Part shown: positions 24,414 through 31,782 of the stretch, one piece after another | Layout of the letters: every line of letters begins with the position of its first letter | Position numbering within the stretch: the first letter of the stretch is position 1 | Virus record (IMG/VR): IMGVR_UViG_3300050014_001317 | Span: 1 to 39,085 of that record | DNA length: 39,085 bases | Strand: one strand, 5' to 3' | From: a virus | Notes under the pieces: model-generated | Databases searched by the model: none | Seen by the model: only the letters and a program-made list of their open reading frames with translations | What the model was told of the DNA's origin: nothing | Made by a program: the position numbers and the translations under genes

Positions 24414-24776
24414 ATGTATGGGACGGCTCCTCTCCTGACGAACGCGGGGGATATTGCTTTGACACCGACCGGGGAGCGAATCACGCTGATCACCGGCCAG
24501 GACAAGGTTGTCCAGGACCTCACGGTCCTGCTGAAATCCTGTGTCGGCTCCTACCCGTTCAATACCGGCTGGGGTGTCAACTATCCTGCGATCGCTGCGG
24601 CGAACGGCAACACGGTCCTGATACGGTCGCTGCTCATCACTGCGCTGCAGCAGTACCAGTATACGAAATCGGTGGATTCGGTGACCGTCACAAAAGGCGC
24701 GCACAGAGCCCTCTCGATCTCGATCCAGATCACCACTACGGAGAATGAACAAATCAGTGTAGGTATTTCAACATGA
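24414..24776 (+). CDS. Baseplate wedge protein (gpW/gp25-like)
   Basis: A 120-residue protein of the GPW_gp25 class: LTPTGERITLITGQDKVVQD (18-37) followed by LLKSCVGSYPFNTGWGVNYP matches the 'd..li.q.i..lL.t..Ger.~.p.yG' core. It sits between the spike tip and gpJ-like genes as expected for a baseplate sheath initiator. Its start is fixed by the leaderless promoter; the stop overlaps the gpJ start. Confidence 0.8.
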   Translation: MYGTAPLLTNAGDIALTPTGERITLITGQDKVVQDLTVLLKSCVGSYPFNTGWGVNYPAIAAANGNTVLIRSLLITALQQYQYTKSVDSVTVTKGAHRALSISIQITTTENEQISVGIST

Positions 24777-25867
24777 CAACCTATGGTGTTACCCCTAGCG
24801 GTTTCGTCAAAAAGACATACGATACCATCCTTTCTGAGATGACGGCACGGGCACAGACCTCTTTCGGGGGAGCGATCGACCTCACTCCGACTTCAGTGTT
24901 TTACCAATTCCTGCAGGATGTCGCGCTTGAATGCGCAACCGAATGGGAAATCCTCGAAGCAATATATTATGCGCCGTATTTTGACACTGCAACCGCTGCG
25001 AATCTTGACGCCCTGGTCGCGCAGTTCGGGTTTGTCCGTCTCCCGGCCACGATTGCCACCGGAACTGTGACTTTCACATGTGCAGTCGCGCCATCGGTCA
25101 ACGTGACGATCCCGGCAGGCACCCAAATATCGACCGTATCCGGCCTCATTTTTACCACGAACACCGCAGCGACAATCCCTGCGGGACATACCTCAGTTTC
25201 TGTGGCTGTCACGGCCCAGCAGCCGGGATCGCTCTGGAATGTCGCCGCCAACTCGATCATAACGTTCGTTGCACCGGTCTCCGGTGTCGATTATGTAACG
25301 AATCCCTCAGTAACTTCTGGCGGGACCAATATGGAATCTGATACGGCACTGCGAGTCCGTGTCGTCAATTACGCTCCCGGTGCGAGAGGCACCAGCCTGG
25401 CAATCCAGAACGCGGTTATGGCAGTTCCCGGTGTGACCGCCAGTTACGTCAGCGAGGATACCTCCGGGCATACAATCACCGCAACCGTGCAGGGCGGTCT
25501 TGACGCGGCCTTGCTGGCAGCCCTGGCTGCAACACGACCCTGCGGGATTGCAGCAAGCCTTGTCCGGCCCACAAACCAGACCATGACGGTCACGATCACT
25601 GTAACTCATCAGGCAGCATACCTGCAGGCAACAGTCCTGGCAAATATCCAGACCGCCCTCAGTACCTACTTCGGCAGCCTGCTGATTGCGTCACCCATCA
25701 TCTATAGTGCGGTCGCGAATGCAATCATGCAGGCCCCGGGTGTCGCTGCTATCACGGCGCTTTCCATCACCGGGAAATCGCAGACCCTCTCAACATTCGG
25801 TTCTTCGATTACGTTGCTCAACAGTGAAGTACCGGTCGCAGGAACCCACGTAATCACGGTGAACTGA
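24773..25867 (+). CDS. Baseplate protein J (gp47-like)
   Basis: A 364-residue protein with the Baseplate_J layout: N-terminal helical part (TYDTILSEMTARAQTSFG, with LDALVAQFGFVR), a beta-domain rich in Thr/Val/Ala (VTIPAGTQISTVSGLIFTTN) and C-terminal GTSLAIQNAVMAVPGVTASY plus PGVAAITALSITG. It forms the wedge around the baseplate hub with gp25 and gpI. The start overlaps the gp25-like stop (ATGA). Confidence 0.85.
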   Translation: MTTYGVTPSGFVKKTYDTILSEMTARAQTSFGGAIDLTPTSVFYQFLQDVALECATEWEILEAIYYAPYFDTATAANLDALVAQFGFVRLPATIATGTVTFTCAVAPSVNVTIPAGTQISTVSGLIFTTNTAATIPAGHTSVSVAVTAQQPGSLWNVAANSIITFVAPVSGVDYVTNPSVTSGGTNMESDTALRVRVVNYAPGARGTSLAIQNAVMAVPGVTASYVSEDTSGHTITATVQGGLDAALLAALAATRPCGIAASLVRPTNQTMTVTITVTHQAAYLQATVLANIQTALSTYFGSLLIASPIIYSAVANAIMQAPGVAAITALSITGKSQTLSTFGSSITLLNSEVPVAGTHVITVN

Positions 25868-25869
25868 TC

Positions 25870-27378
25870 ATGTCTATCCGCACTGACCGGATGGCAGCCC
25901 GGCTGAGCTCAGCGTTCTCAGCTACACCTGGCTCGAACCTCTACACCATCCTTGATCTCGTCGCGTTCGAACTCGACGCGTTTGACACGGCAGCGAATGC
26001 GACGCCTTGGTATAACCTCAGTACCGCCTCGGGTCAGAGCCTAAACAACATCGTCGCCGGATACGGACTTACCCGTCTGACCGGGGAATCGGATATGATG
26101 CTGGTCGCCCGGCTGAACGCTACGCTGCTGCAAAAACGGTCGTGCGGGACGGTAGCCGATATCCTGGCATGTGTCATTTCAATCACAGGTGTCCCGGCAT
26201 CCAATATCACTCTCACGGAAACCGCTGCAGTGTTCTCTCTCCAGTTCTACGGGCAGATCCCAAATGACCTATCGTTAGATGTACTGGTAGATTATATCAA
26301 CAGAGCAAAGGCGCTCGGTGTTAAATTCCTCGACACCCAAATGGAGTTTCACCGCACAATCCCTAATTGGGTTCCAACAATGTCAGGATCGACATACTGG
26401 TATCGTGGTGGGACACCCGCCGGGTGGGGTGGTAACTGGTGTAAAGAGGCATGGGGCGGTCTTTGCAGTGGATTGAAACCGTCTTTCCTGCAACAACTTC
26501 TTCTCTGCATGAAATCCGGGAATGGTTGGGGTTTTAGATGGGGGCGTTCACCGTGGGGTGATCTGTTCGCTTCGTTAGTTTTCGATTCTGAAATTACCGA
26601 TCAAGTGTATCTGATGAGTGATCTTCAAGGATGGGGAAGGCAGTATGGTAAGAGATGGGGCGATCTGGTTGCCGGGATTAAAGTCGCCTTCGATCCGTTC
26701 AGCACATCCGCATACTCACTGACTACGCCTTCGGTCCCGATGCCCTCAACAGACTTATTATCGGCATTCTGCACATTGCCTCTCTATAATACCCGCCTTG
26801 GTTACGGTATGGGATACGGAGCAACGCCGTGGAACGGGAAATTCGCGGGTATTAAGTTCGATCCGTATGCCATCACGTTATTGGACTACCTGAAAGGTGA
26901 TCATTACGGGTGGGGCAGGCAATACGGTAAGAGGTGGGCTGATCTGGTAGGTTCATTGGTGTTCAATACTACGGAATTTACCAATAACGATTGCCTGAAA
27001 TATGACTATCAGGGGTGGGGGCAGTATTACGGTAATATGACGAGAAATCTGGTCGGTGGAATGACAGTTGCCTTCGATCCCTTCACGTCATCCTCATACT
27101 CATGGCACATGTCTACAGCCCCGCTCTTCTTAACCACATTAGAGTCGGCATTTTGCACACTACCTGTCCAAAACAGTCGTCTTGGTTACGGATACGGGTA
27201 TGGCGCAACGGCATGGGGCGGGAAAGCCGCAGGATTCAAGTTTGATCCCTATGCCATAACCGTGCTCGACTTCGCAAAAGAAGATCATTATGGATGGGGT
27301 AACGGATGGGGTGGATATTGGGACAGTGAAAATGCAGCACTGTCTTTTGCTCCATGTGAATGTGCAGCAATCCCATAA
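25870..27378 (+). CDS. gpI/YmfQ-like tail protein with Gly-Trp repeats
   Basis: The first ~165 residues have the gpI / DUF2313 pattern of baseplate wedge proteins (LDAFDTAANATPWY, GYGLTRLTGESD). From about residue 170 the protein becomes rich in Gly, Trp and Tyr, with a repeated unit offset by exactly 128 residues: QGWGRQYGKRW (253-263) and QGWGQYYGNMT (381-391); SAFCTLP (298-304 and 426-432); HYGWG (345-349 and 473-477). Such aromatic-rich repeats form surface adhesive domains, so the C-terminus may contact the host envelope or the tail fibre. The DNA repeat unit is 384 bases. Confidence 0.7.
   Translation: MSIRTDRMAARLSSAFSATPGSNLYTILDLVAFELDAFDTAANATPWYNLSTASGQSLNNIVAGYGLTRLTGESDMMLVARLNATLLQKRSCGTVADILACVISITGVPASNITLTETAAVFSLQFYGQIPNDLSLDVLVDYINRAKALGVKFLDTQMEFHRTIPNWVPTMSGSTYWYRGGTPAGWGGNWCKEAWGGLCSGLKPSFLQQLLLCMKSGNGWGFRWGRSPWGDLFASLVFDSEITDQVYLMSDLQGWGRQYGKRWGDLVAGIKVAFDPFSTSAYSLTTPSVPMPSTDLLSAFCTLPLYNTRLGYGMGYGATPWNGKFAGIKFDPYAITLLDYLKGDHYGWGRQYGKRWADLVGSLVFNTTEFTNNDCLKYDYQGWGQYYGNMTRNLVGGMTVAFDPFTSSSYSWHMSTAPLFLTTLESAFCTLPVQNSRLGYGYGYGATAWGGKAAGFKFDPYAITVLDFAKEDHYGWGNGWGGYWDSENAALSFAPCECAAIP
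26623..27375 (+). repeat. Intragenic direct repeat, 384-base unit (about two copies)
   Basis: Unit 1 is 26623-27006 and unit 2, slightly shortened, is 27007-27375. The encoded units are 128 residues long and keep the GWG, FCTLP, RLGYG and FDPYAIT motifs while varying between them. A further half-related segment lies just upstream (GWGFRWGRSPW, about 26525-26560). Divergence suggests old duplication followed by variation. Confidence 0.75.
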
Positions 27379-27383
27379 TCTTC

Positions 27384-27401
27384 TGACTTTTCTTTATATC
27401 G
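27384..27401 (+). promoter_or_regulatory. Late promoter motif copy 5 (leaderless)
   Basis: TGACTTTTCTTTATATCG, identical to copy 1 over all 18 bases, starts 39 bases before ATG 27423. It marks the beginning of the fibre operon. Confidence 0.75.
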
Positions 27402-27422
27402 TTTTTCCTCGCCAATAGTTGT

Positions 27423-27542
27423 ATGCAAACCGAACAAAGTTCAGGGTGCGGCATATCCCTTTCCTTCAAAAGTGAGATCGTGCCAATCACGGTCATGGAA
27501 TCCCGTGATTCCCCGAAACCAGAGGTGAGAACCAATGACTGA
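27423..27542 (+). CDS. Small leaderless gene (39 aa) heading the fibre operon
   Basis: ATG 27423 is exactly 39 bases after late promoter copy 5, and the frame runs to TGA 27540-27542, overlapping the following ATG by eight bases. The 39-residue product (MQTEQSSGCGISLSFKSEIV...) is hydrophilic and of no recognised family. Without the promoter spacing it would be missed. Coupling to the next gene argues for translation. Confidence 0.5.
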   Translation: MQTEQSSGCGISLSFKSEIVPITVMESRDSPKPEVRTND

Positions 27543-27912
27543 CGGTATCGGTCAAGCGATTACGGATGCCGGGCTTGAACGAATGTCAGCCCTTTTCATT
27601 GGAGAAGTTGGTGCACTACCTTTCGTCAATATCATTCTTGGCACTGGTCAATCGCTCCCCGTAAATGGCAATGTGGCTTTGGATAACAAAGTGCTCACAA
27701 GAACAGCGACACTCACCCGTGTAGGACGGCAGGTAACTTTCCAGATTCAGATCAATCCCGGTGAATTTGCCGGTGATATCAAGGAAATGGCAATAGAATC
27801 CTCTGACCATGTGCTCTATTACCGCGAAACACAGGCTGCAATGACACTTTCACCTACCCGTGGCGGTATCTTCATCTTGAGAGGCACGTTCGGAAGGAAC
27901 ATTGTGACGTAA
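27535..27912 (+). CDS. Tail fibre-associated beta protein
   Basis: A 125-residue protein with alternating strands (LTRTATLTRVGRQVTFQIQI; GEFAGDIKEMAIES; VLYYRETQAAMTLSP). This pattern resembles the N-terminal attachment domains of phage tail fibres. It is preceded by GAGGTGAGAACC as ribosome-binding site and followed by two further fibre-like genes. A fibre or collar role is inferred from order. Confidence 0.55.
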   Translation: MTDGIGQAITDAGLERMSALFIGEVGALPFVNIILGTGQSLPVNGNVALDNKVLTRTATLTRVGRQVTFQIQINPGEFAGDIKEMAIESSDHVLYYRETQAAMTLSPTRGGIFILRGTFGRNIVT

Positions 27913-27926
27913 ATCGGAGTTGAATC

Positions 27927-28127
27927 ATGGGTATCACCACTGGAAATTATGGAATGTATCTCCCCGATGCGGGAGAGATGGATTGTGCAGCAGCAGTAAA
28001 TAACAATTTCACTGTTCTGGACACACGATGCAAAGTGAACGCTGACGCAATTACGGCACTTGGACCGTATATCATTGCAATGACATCTGGATCTGACGGC
28101 AAAATATTCGTCAGGACTTGGAGGTAA
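27927..28127 (+). CDS. Short fibre-type protein (66 aa)
   Basis: A 66-residue protein with NYGMYLPDAGEMDCAAAVNNNFTVLDTRCK, a pattern common in short tail-fibre or fibre-connector domains ('p..ge.....vn.nf..ld'). Gene order puts it between a beta fibre domain and the large fibre tip. Its last codon lies before a GGAGGT ribosome-binding site of the next gene. Confidence 0.6.
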   Translation: MGITTGNYGMYLPDAGEMDCAAAVNNNFTVLDTRCKVNADAITALGPYIIAMTSGSDGKIFVRTWR

Positions 28128-28132
28128 ATAAG

Positions 28133-29497
28133 ATGCGTAACGAAATGATCAACATGAGCGGGACGCTTTGGGTTCCGAATATCGCTTCATACACAAAAGC
28201 GGGAGAAACCACCGGCACACGGTTCATGGGACTCGATCCGACAAACCCGATTGTGCAGAACAGTCCGTTGTGCACATCCATAACTGCACCGACTCATAAC
28301 GTCCTGCATAACGGACAGATCGTCATCTCAAACGGATCATACACGTTTCGGTTAAAGACTGATGGAACCTGGGAGAACCTGAACGCCGGGAACGGGTATG
28401 CCCTCTGTTCGTTCAACAGCAAACTTTACGGGTGCGTTTCCTCGAACACCGTACAGGAAATGACCGATCTTGGAAGTTCGTCAACGTGGGCTGTTTATAC
28501 AGTCGTAATTCCGTCTGGAACTATAACCACTCTGATGTCTGCCAACACGTACCTGTATTGCGGAAATAGCACCGGGTATGTATGGCGATATGAAGCCGGG
28601 GTATGGGTTCAACAGGGTAGTACAAGAGTAACTACTGACCAAATCATGAGTATGCAACAGTTATCTGACGGGAAAATTTACGTCGGAACTGACACTGGAT
28701 ATGTATTCAGGCTTGACGGAACCACATGGACGGCATTAGGCAGACCGAACGCGGCGTGGACCAGTTACATCTACCACGTCCGGGAATTTAACGCCAAACC
28801 GACTGTTCCAGCAGGACAGAATGTGTATCAGTGGAATGGATCTGCATGGGTAATGCTTGGCGGTGCAAGTCCGTTCGCCGATCAGGGATATGTCGAACCT
28901 GCATCCTATGGATACGCAGCCGGAACACCTACCTGTTGGGACGTTGGAGTTCAGAACGGTGTGCTCTATTGTTTCCTGATAACCACAGCAGGCGGAGCGT
29001 ACTACAACAATATCGAAATGCTTGTCGAATACGATCCGATTGCAGGTGCATGGAAATCTTCAAAGAGATGGGCTATGCCGTGGGTGGATAACCGTGGACA
29101 GGTAGGTAGTGCATTTGGATACATTGACAAGGTGGGGCAGAATCAGATCATGGCACTCATTCCGGATCATGATGTCGTATTATGGGTGCAGGACTACCTT
29201 GCAGAACAGTGGTCAGCCGCAACTACCCCGAACGGTTCTTATGGCGGTGCTCCGTGGACCGTGCCCGCAAGCACTCCATACGGACTACCCTGCATGAACG
29301 CAACGATCCTGAAATATGGTGCAAGTTCGTATATCGTGTTTGATGTAGCCCTTAACCAGTTCTCATTCATCACTGGTTATGAGAGAGGTTGTTTCATTAC
29401 GCACAATAACCGCCTTGTACTCACGATGACATCAGCAGTTGCCGGGGTACATACCTTTGGCGTTGTTGGGTATCAACATGCAGGAGGGAGGTCATAA
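28133..29497 (+). CDS. Receptor-binding protein with beta-propeller-like repeats
   Basis: A 454-residue protein with several repeats of the kind FNSKLYGCVSSNTVQEM, NTYLYCGNSTGYVWRYEAG, DGKIYVGTDTGYVFRLDG and EFNAKPTVPAGQNVYQWNG, which look like blades of a kelch/WD-like beta-propeller. Such tips bind host receptors. I place the start at ATG 28133 because GGAGGT ends seven bases upstream; an in-frame TTG at 28118 is less likely. The C-terminus ends in a hydrophobic beta sheet. Receptor specificity is unknown. Confidence 0.65.
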   Translation: MRNEMINMSGTLWVPNIASYTKAGETTGTRFMGLDPTNPIVQNSPLCTSITAPTHNVLHNGQIVISNGSYTFRLKTDGTWENLNAGNGYALCSFNSKLYGCVSSNTVQEMTDLGSSSTWAVYTVVIPSGTITTLMSANTYLYCGNSTGYVWRYEAGVWVQQGSTRVTTDQIMSMQQLSDGKIYVGTDTGYVFRLDGTTWTALGRPNAAWTSYIYHVREFNAKPTVPAGQNVYQWNGSAWVMLGGASPFADQGYVEPASYGYAAGTPTCWDVGVQNGVLYCFLITTAGGAYYNNIEMLVEYDPIAGAWKSSKRWAMPWVDNRGQVGSAFGYIDKVGQNQIMALIPDHDVVLWVQDYLAEQWSAATTPNGSYGGAPWTVPASTPYGLPCMNATILKYGASSYIVFDVALNQFSFITGYERGCFITHNNRLVLTMTSAVAGVHTFGVVGYQHAGGRS

Positions 29498-29829
29498 TGG
29501 CTATCGGGGATTTAATCGAAGTTTATGGGAGTGGTAGGATCGTCTACCAACCCACTGTTGGTAAAACCGTCTTGTTTAAACGGTTTTTCACGACTACTGC
29601 GGGTATGGAGGGAATACCCCAATATCCCATATATCTATCGAATGGAGTGAACAAAGTCATGTGTCGTCAGGGTATAACCGCCGATGCACTCGCAGGATAC
29701 GTGACCATGAGTACTATTGCATCATGGCAAGAACTCAAACTGTTCGTATCCCGGATGTGTTATCTGGAAACGCACGTATCCGAAACGTATTTCTTATTCC
29801 AAGGAGCGTCCTACTATGAATCAAGTTAA
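29497..29829 (+). CDS. Hypothetical protein in fibre region
   Basis: A 110-residue beta-rich protein (MAIGDLIEVYGSGRIVYQP...) that begins one base into the stop of the propeller gene (TAATG). It contains Tyr/Phe-rich strands but no recognised motif. It may be a fibre chaperone or fibre-tip accessory; the evidence is only position. Confidence 0.55.
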   Translation: MAIGDLIEVYGSGRIVYQPTVGKTVLFKRFFTTTAGMEGIPQYPIYLSNGVNKVMCRQGITADALAGYVTMSTIASWQELKLFVSRMCYLETHVSETYFLFQGASYYESS

Positions 29830-30166
29830 CTGGATGGGTGTAAAACCAGCGGTTCAAATAACAATTGAACCCCTTTTTGCTGACGAAGGTATGCCGGATG
29901 GCACTGTTGCACCGGCATCGGCAGTTGCAAAAGTAGTGAACCGTATTAACGAACGACGGATTTATTTGGACTCAAAACTGCAAGCCAATGAAGATAACGC
30001 CCAAAATGACGTTGCTGAAAAGATCAACGCCGGTAAGGTCAACGTCTGCATTATCCGGGGCGATCCGTCCGGTGAGGCTCACGGGATACGGTTTACCGAT
30101 GCTGCGACTTCCCCCGCTGTAGACAGGCCCGCTGCAGCTCCGAAAGGCAAAGGCAAGCAGAAATAA
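29816..30166 (+). CDS. Hypothetical late protein
   Basis: A 116-residue protein from ATG 29816, which has AAGGAG about 9 bases upstream and overlaps the previous stop. It contains PDGTVAPASAVAKVVNRINERR and ends in a Pro/Lys/Gly-rich tail (AAAPKGKGKQK), typical of a disordered C-terminus. The function is not recognised. It is the last gene before late promoter copy 6. Confidence 0.6.
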   Translation: MNQVNWMGVKPAVQITIEPLFADEGMPDGTVAPASAVAKVVNRINERRIYLDSKLQANEDNAQNDVAEKINAGKVNVCIIRGDPSGEAHGIRFTDAATSPAVDRPAAAPKGKGKQK

Positions 30167-30168
30167 TC

Positions 30169-30187
30169 TGACCTTTTTTTATAAGCC
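30169..30187 (+). promoter_or_regulatory. Late promoter motif copy 6 (leaderless)
   Basis: TGACCTTTTTTTATAAGCC starts 39 bases before GTG 30208, so the GTG is used as a leaderless start here. Confidence 0.65.
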
Positions 30188-30207
30188 CGCAACTTCTGAC
30201 AAGAGTA

Positions 30208-30696
30208 GTGGTGAATTGCAAGATGGTTAACCCAATTGGTAAAATCCTCGGTCTTTTCAAGGCAGGGGAATCAGGAGCCGGTGGACAGTTCCAGCCGCTC
30301 GACAAAATTGATGCTTATGTCTGGAAGATGAACCAGTGCCGACTCGTCTACGGTGTCGCGTTTGCAAACATGGTTGGTGACCTTGTTGCAAATTACGATG
30401 CAGTAATCATCGACATTCTATACGATGGCGTTTGTCAGAAAGATACACACCTGAAAGATCCGATGATCTTTGTCACCAATTATCCGGGTGAAAAACAGGC
30501 GTGGTTCGCATACTTCACGCCACCGTCATACAGTCAATATCTGGCTCCTGGCGTCCACACGGTCAAAATCCAGATCGCTCCCCGCAAATTATGTCAGATC
30601 CTGAGAGGCCGCGACTTCTCGACTGAAGCGGGTGGAGTGACTGCAGAGTTTCAGTTTACCGTTACGGGTGATGGTAGCAACACCTTCTCCGGCTAA
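30208..30696 (+). CDS. Hypothetical late virus protein (leaderless GTG)
   Basis: A 162-residue protein: short amphipathic N-terminus (NPIGKILGLFKAGESGAGG), then a beta-rich domain with NYDAVIIDILYDGVCQKDTH and TPPSYSQYLAPGVHTVKIQI. Its promoter copy marks it as a late virion or lysis-related gene. No family is recognised. The TAA lies 15 bases before the next ATG. Confidence 0.6.
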   Translation: MVNCKMVNPIGKILGLFKAGESGAGGQFQPLDKIDAYVWKMNQCRLVYGVAFANMVGDLVANYDAVIIDILYDGVCQKDTHLKDPMIFVTNYPGEKQAWFAYFTPPSYSQYLAPGVHTVKIQIAPRKLCQILRGRDFSTEAGGVTAEFQFTVTGDGSNTFSG

Positions 30697-30711
30697 CCTT
30701 TTGGAGTTACC

Positions 30712-31158
30712 ATGACTGCCCCTGCTCCGGATATTATCGGAACCGGTATAGCCGGTACGGATTTTGACCCCTACAAAGACCAGGATACTGATACGCTCGT
30801 CCTGCTCTTTGCATGGTGGCCAGCCCTTGCACGTTTCCTCTCACAATATACCGGTTTCACACCTTTCCACAATTATCGACAGTGGCACGTATTTGAACAG
30901 TCACTCACAGCAGGGTGGAACAACGGGGCGATCAAACTCGGGTTCGTCCCTGCAATCCCGGCGTGTCCAATCCTCTGGCAAGATGTAAGTCACTATTGGA
31001 ACTTCGGGGGCGTCATTGGCATCATCATCTATGAACTGGTAGCGTACATCCGGATCGTCATCATCTTTGCGATGCTGATTATTATGACGCAATGGGGGCA
31101 CATGACCCCTGCCGATGCAGCGAAGATCGTTCTCCAGCAATTCGGAATTGTAGTATAA
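30712..31158 (+). CDS. Membrane protein, possibly holin-like or virion-associated
   Basis: A 148-residue protein with two hydrophobic stretches: LVLLFAWWPALARFL (29-43) and a longer one near the C-terminus (GVIGIIIYELVAYIRIVIIF). TTTTGGAG is the ribosome-binding site. Being the last gene of the late transcript and membrane-spanning, it might serve lysis or exit, but no lytic enzyme gene is visible nearby. The rest is unrecognised. Confidence 0.55.
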   Translation: MTAPAPDIIGTGIAGTDFDPYKDQDTDTLVLLFAWWPALARFLSQYTGFTPFHNYRQWHVFEQSLTAGWNNGAIKLGFVPAIPACPILWQDVSHYWNFGGVIGIIIYELVAYIRIVIIFAMLIIMTQWGHMTPADAAKIVLQQFGIVV

Positions 31159-31261
31159 ACATCAACGGGTCCGTGTTTGTTGTTCATCTGTGTTCTACCC
31201 TCCTCCGGCATGACGCGAAGTTCCCTGATAGAGCGCGGTTCACTCCGCCACGGGCCCATTT

Positions 31262-31326
31262 CCCTGCACGGGACAACCATTTAGCCTCTGTTGAGTTGTT
31301 CACCTCTTTTCCCGTGCGGGGGTTTT
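31262..31326 (+). terminator. Imperfect hairpin with T-run, late-transcript terminator
   Basis: CCCTGCACGGG (31262-31272) pairs with CCCGTGCGGGG (31311-31321) with one mismatch, and GTTTT follows. A compact inner hairpin CCCGTGCGGG could also form alone. It lies about 100 bases after the last late gene. Confidence 0.45.
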
Positions 31327-31430
31327 ACCGGAATTATTATCTTTTTTAGAGAATCGAACCATCAGTGTTGAAGTGCGCTATAAGGATTTGAACGCCAAAC
31401 ATTGAATCAACCTTTTTGATTAATCCACAA

Positions 31431-31465
31431 TCAACAGTATTTTATTTAAAATAACACACTGTTGA
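31431..31465. repeat. Nested palindrome
   Basis: TCAACAGT (31431-31438) and ACTGTTGA (31458-31465) are inverted copies; between them ATTTTA-TT-TAAAAT (31439-31452) is a second perfect palindrome. A direct partial copy GACTGTTAA follows. It could be an operator or replication-related site. Confidence 0.6.
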
Positions 31466-31508
31466 CTGTTAAATAATTAAAAATGAAATTTGCTCTATAT
31501 AAGCCGAT

Positions 31509-31717
31509 TTACCTATGCAAACTTCTGAAAATTGTTCCGTCATACAACTCACTTGTTGAAGGCAGCTCACTTTTGGGTGGTTGTTTAACGGGTTCTGGAC
31601 AAGCCGGTGGATTCACAGGGCAAATAGCCCCACATCTTACGCATTTGAAGTCATTTGTCTTGGAACGATAATATGTCCGTTTGGACCCACAATTCGAACA
31701 CTGGGGGGGCGAGTCAT
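31509..31717 (-). pseudogene. Zinc-ribbon gene broken in a C7/G7 homopolymer
   Basis: On the minus strand, frame ATG 31717 reads MTRPP and then meets a seven-base C run (31703-31709 on the plus strand). Adding one C gives a continuous 69-residue frame: CSNCG (8-11), a Tyr/Arg/Lys spacer and CVRCG (26-29), a typical zinc ribbon, followed by a Pro-rich tail. As read, the frame ends early. It may be a true frameshift pseudogene, a phase-variable gene, or a sequencing error at the homopolymer. Confidence 0.55.
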
Positions 31718-31782
31718 GTGAAATTGTATAGCTGGTTATGTCTTAATAATGCGGTATAATTTCAAACGATACATAATTAACT

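Larger units (their letters stand above)
31159..31504. other. Non-coding right border of viral late region
   Basis: No gene is visible in this 346-base stretch. It holds a long imperfect hairpin (31262-31322), a short perfect hairpin AATCAA-CCTTT-TTGATT (31405-31421) and a nested palindrome (31431-31465). The plus-strand reading frame from 31483 is best seen as antisense to the broken zinc-ribbon gene. This is a plausible provirus end, but no direct-repeat attachment core could be confirmed. Confidence 0.4.

Noticed and set aside
26623-27375. Diversity-generating retroelement variable region
   Set aside because: No reverse transcriptase or template repeat is present; the repeats are simple in-frame duplications.
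31340-31400. tRNA 3' end as integration site
   Set aside because: GAATCGAACC and GGATTTGAACG look tRNA-like in isolation, but no acceptor stem or cloverleaf can be built.
31483-31671. 62-residue plus-strand frame near the border palindrome
   Set aside because: It is antisense to the zinc-ribbon frame, which has a clear CxxC...CxxC pattern.
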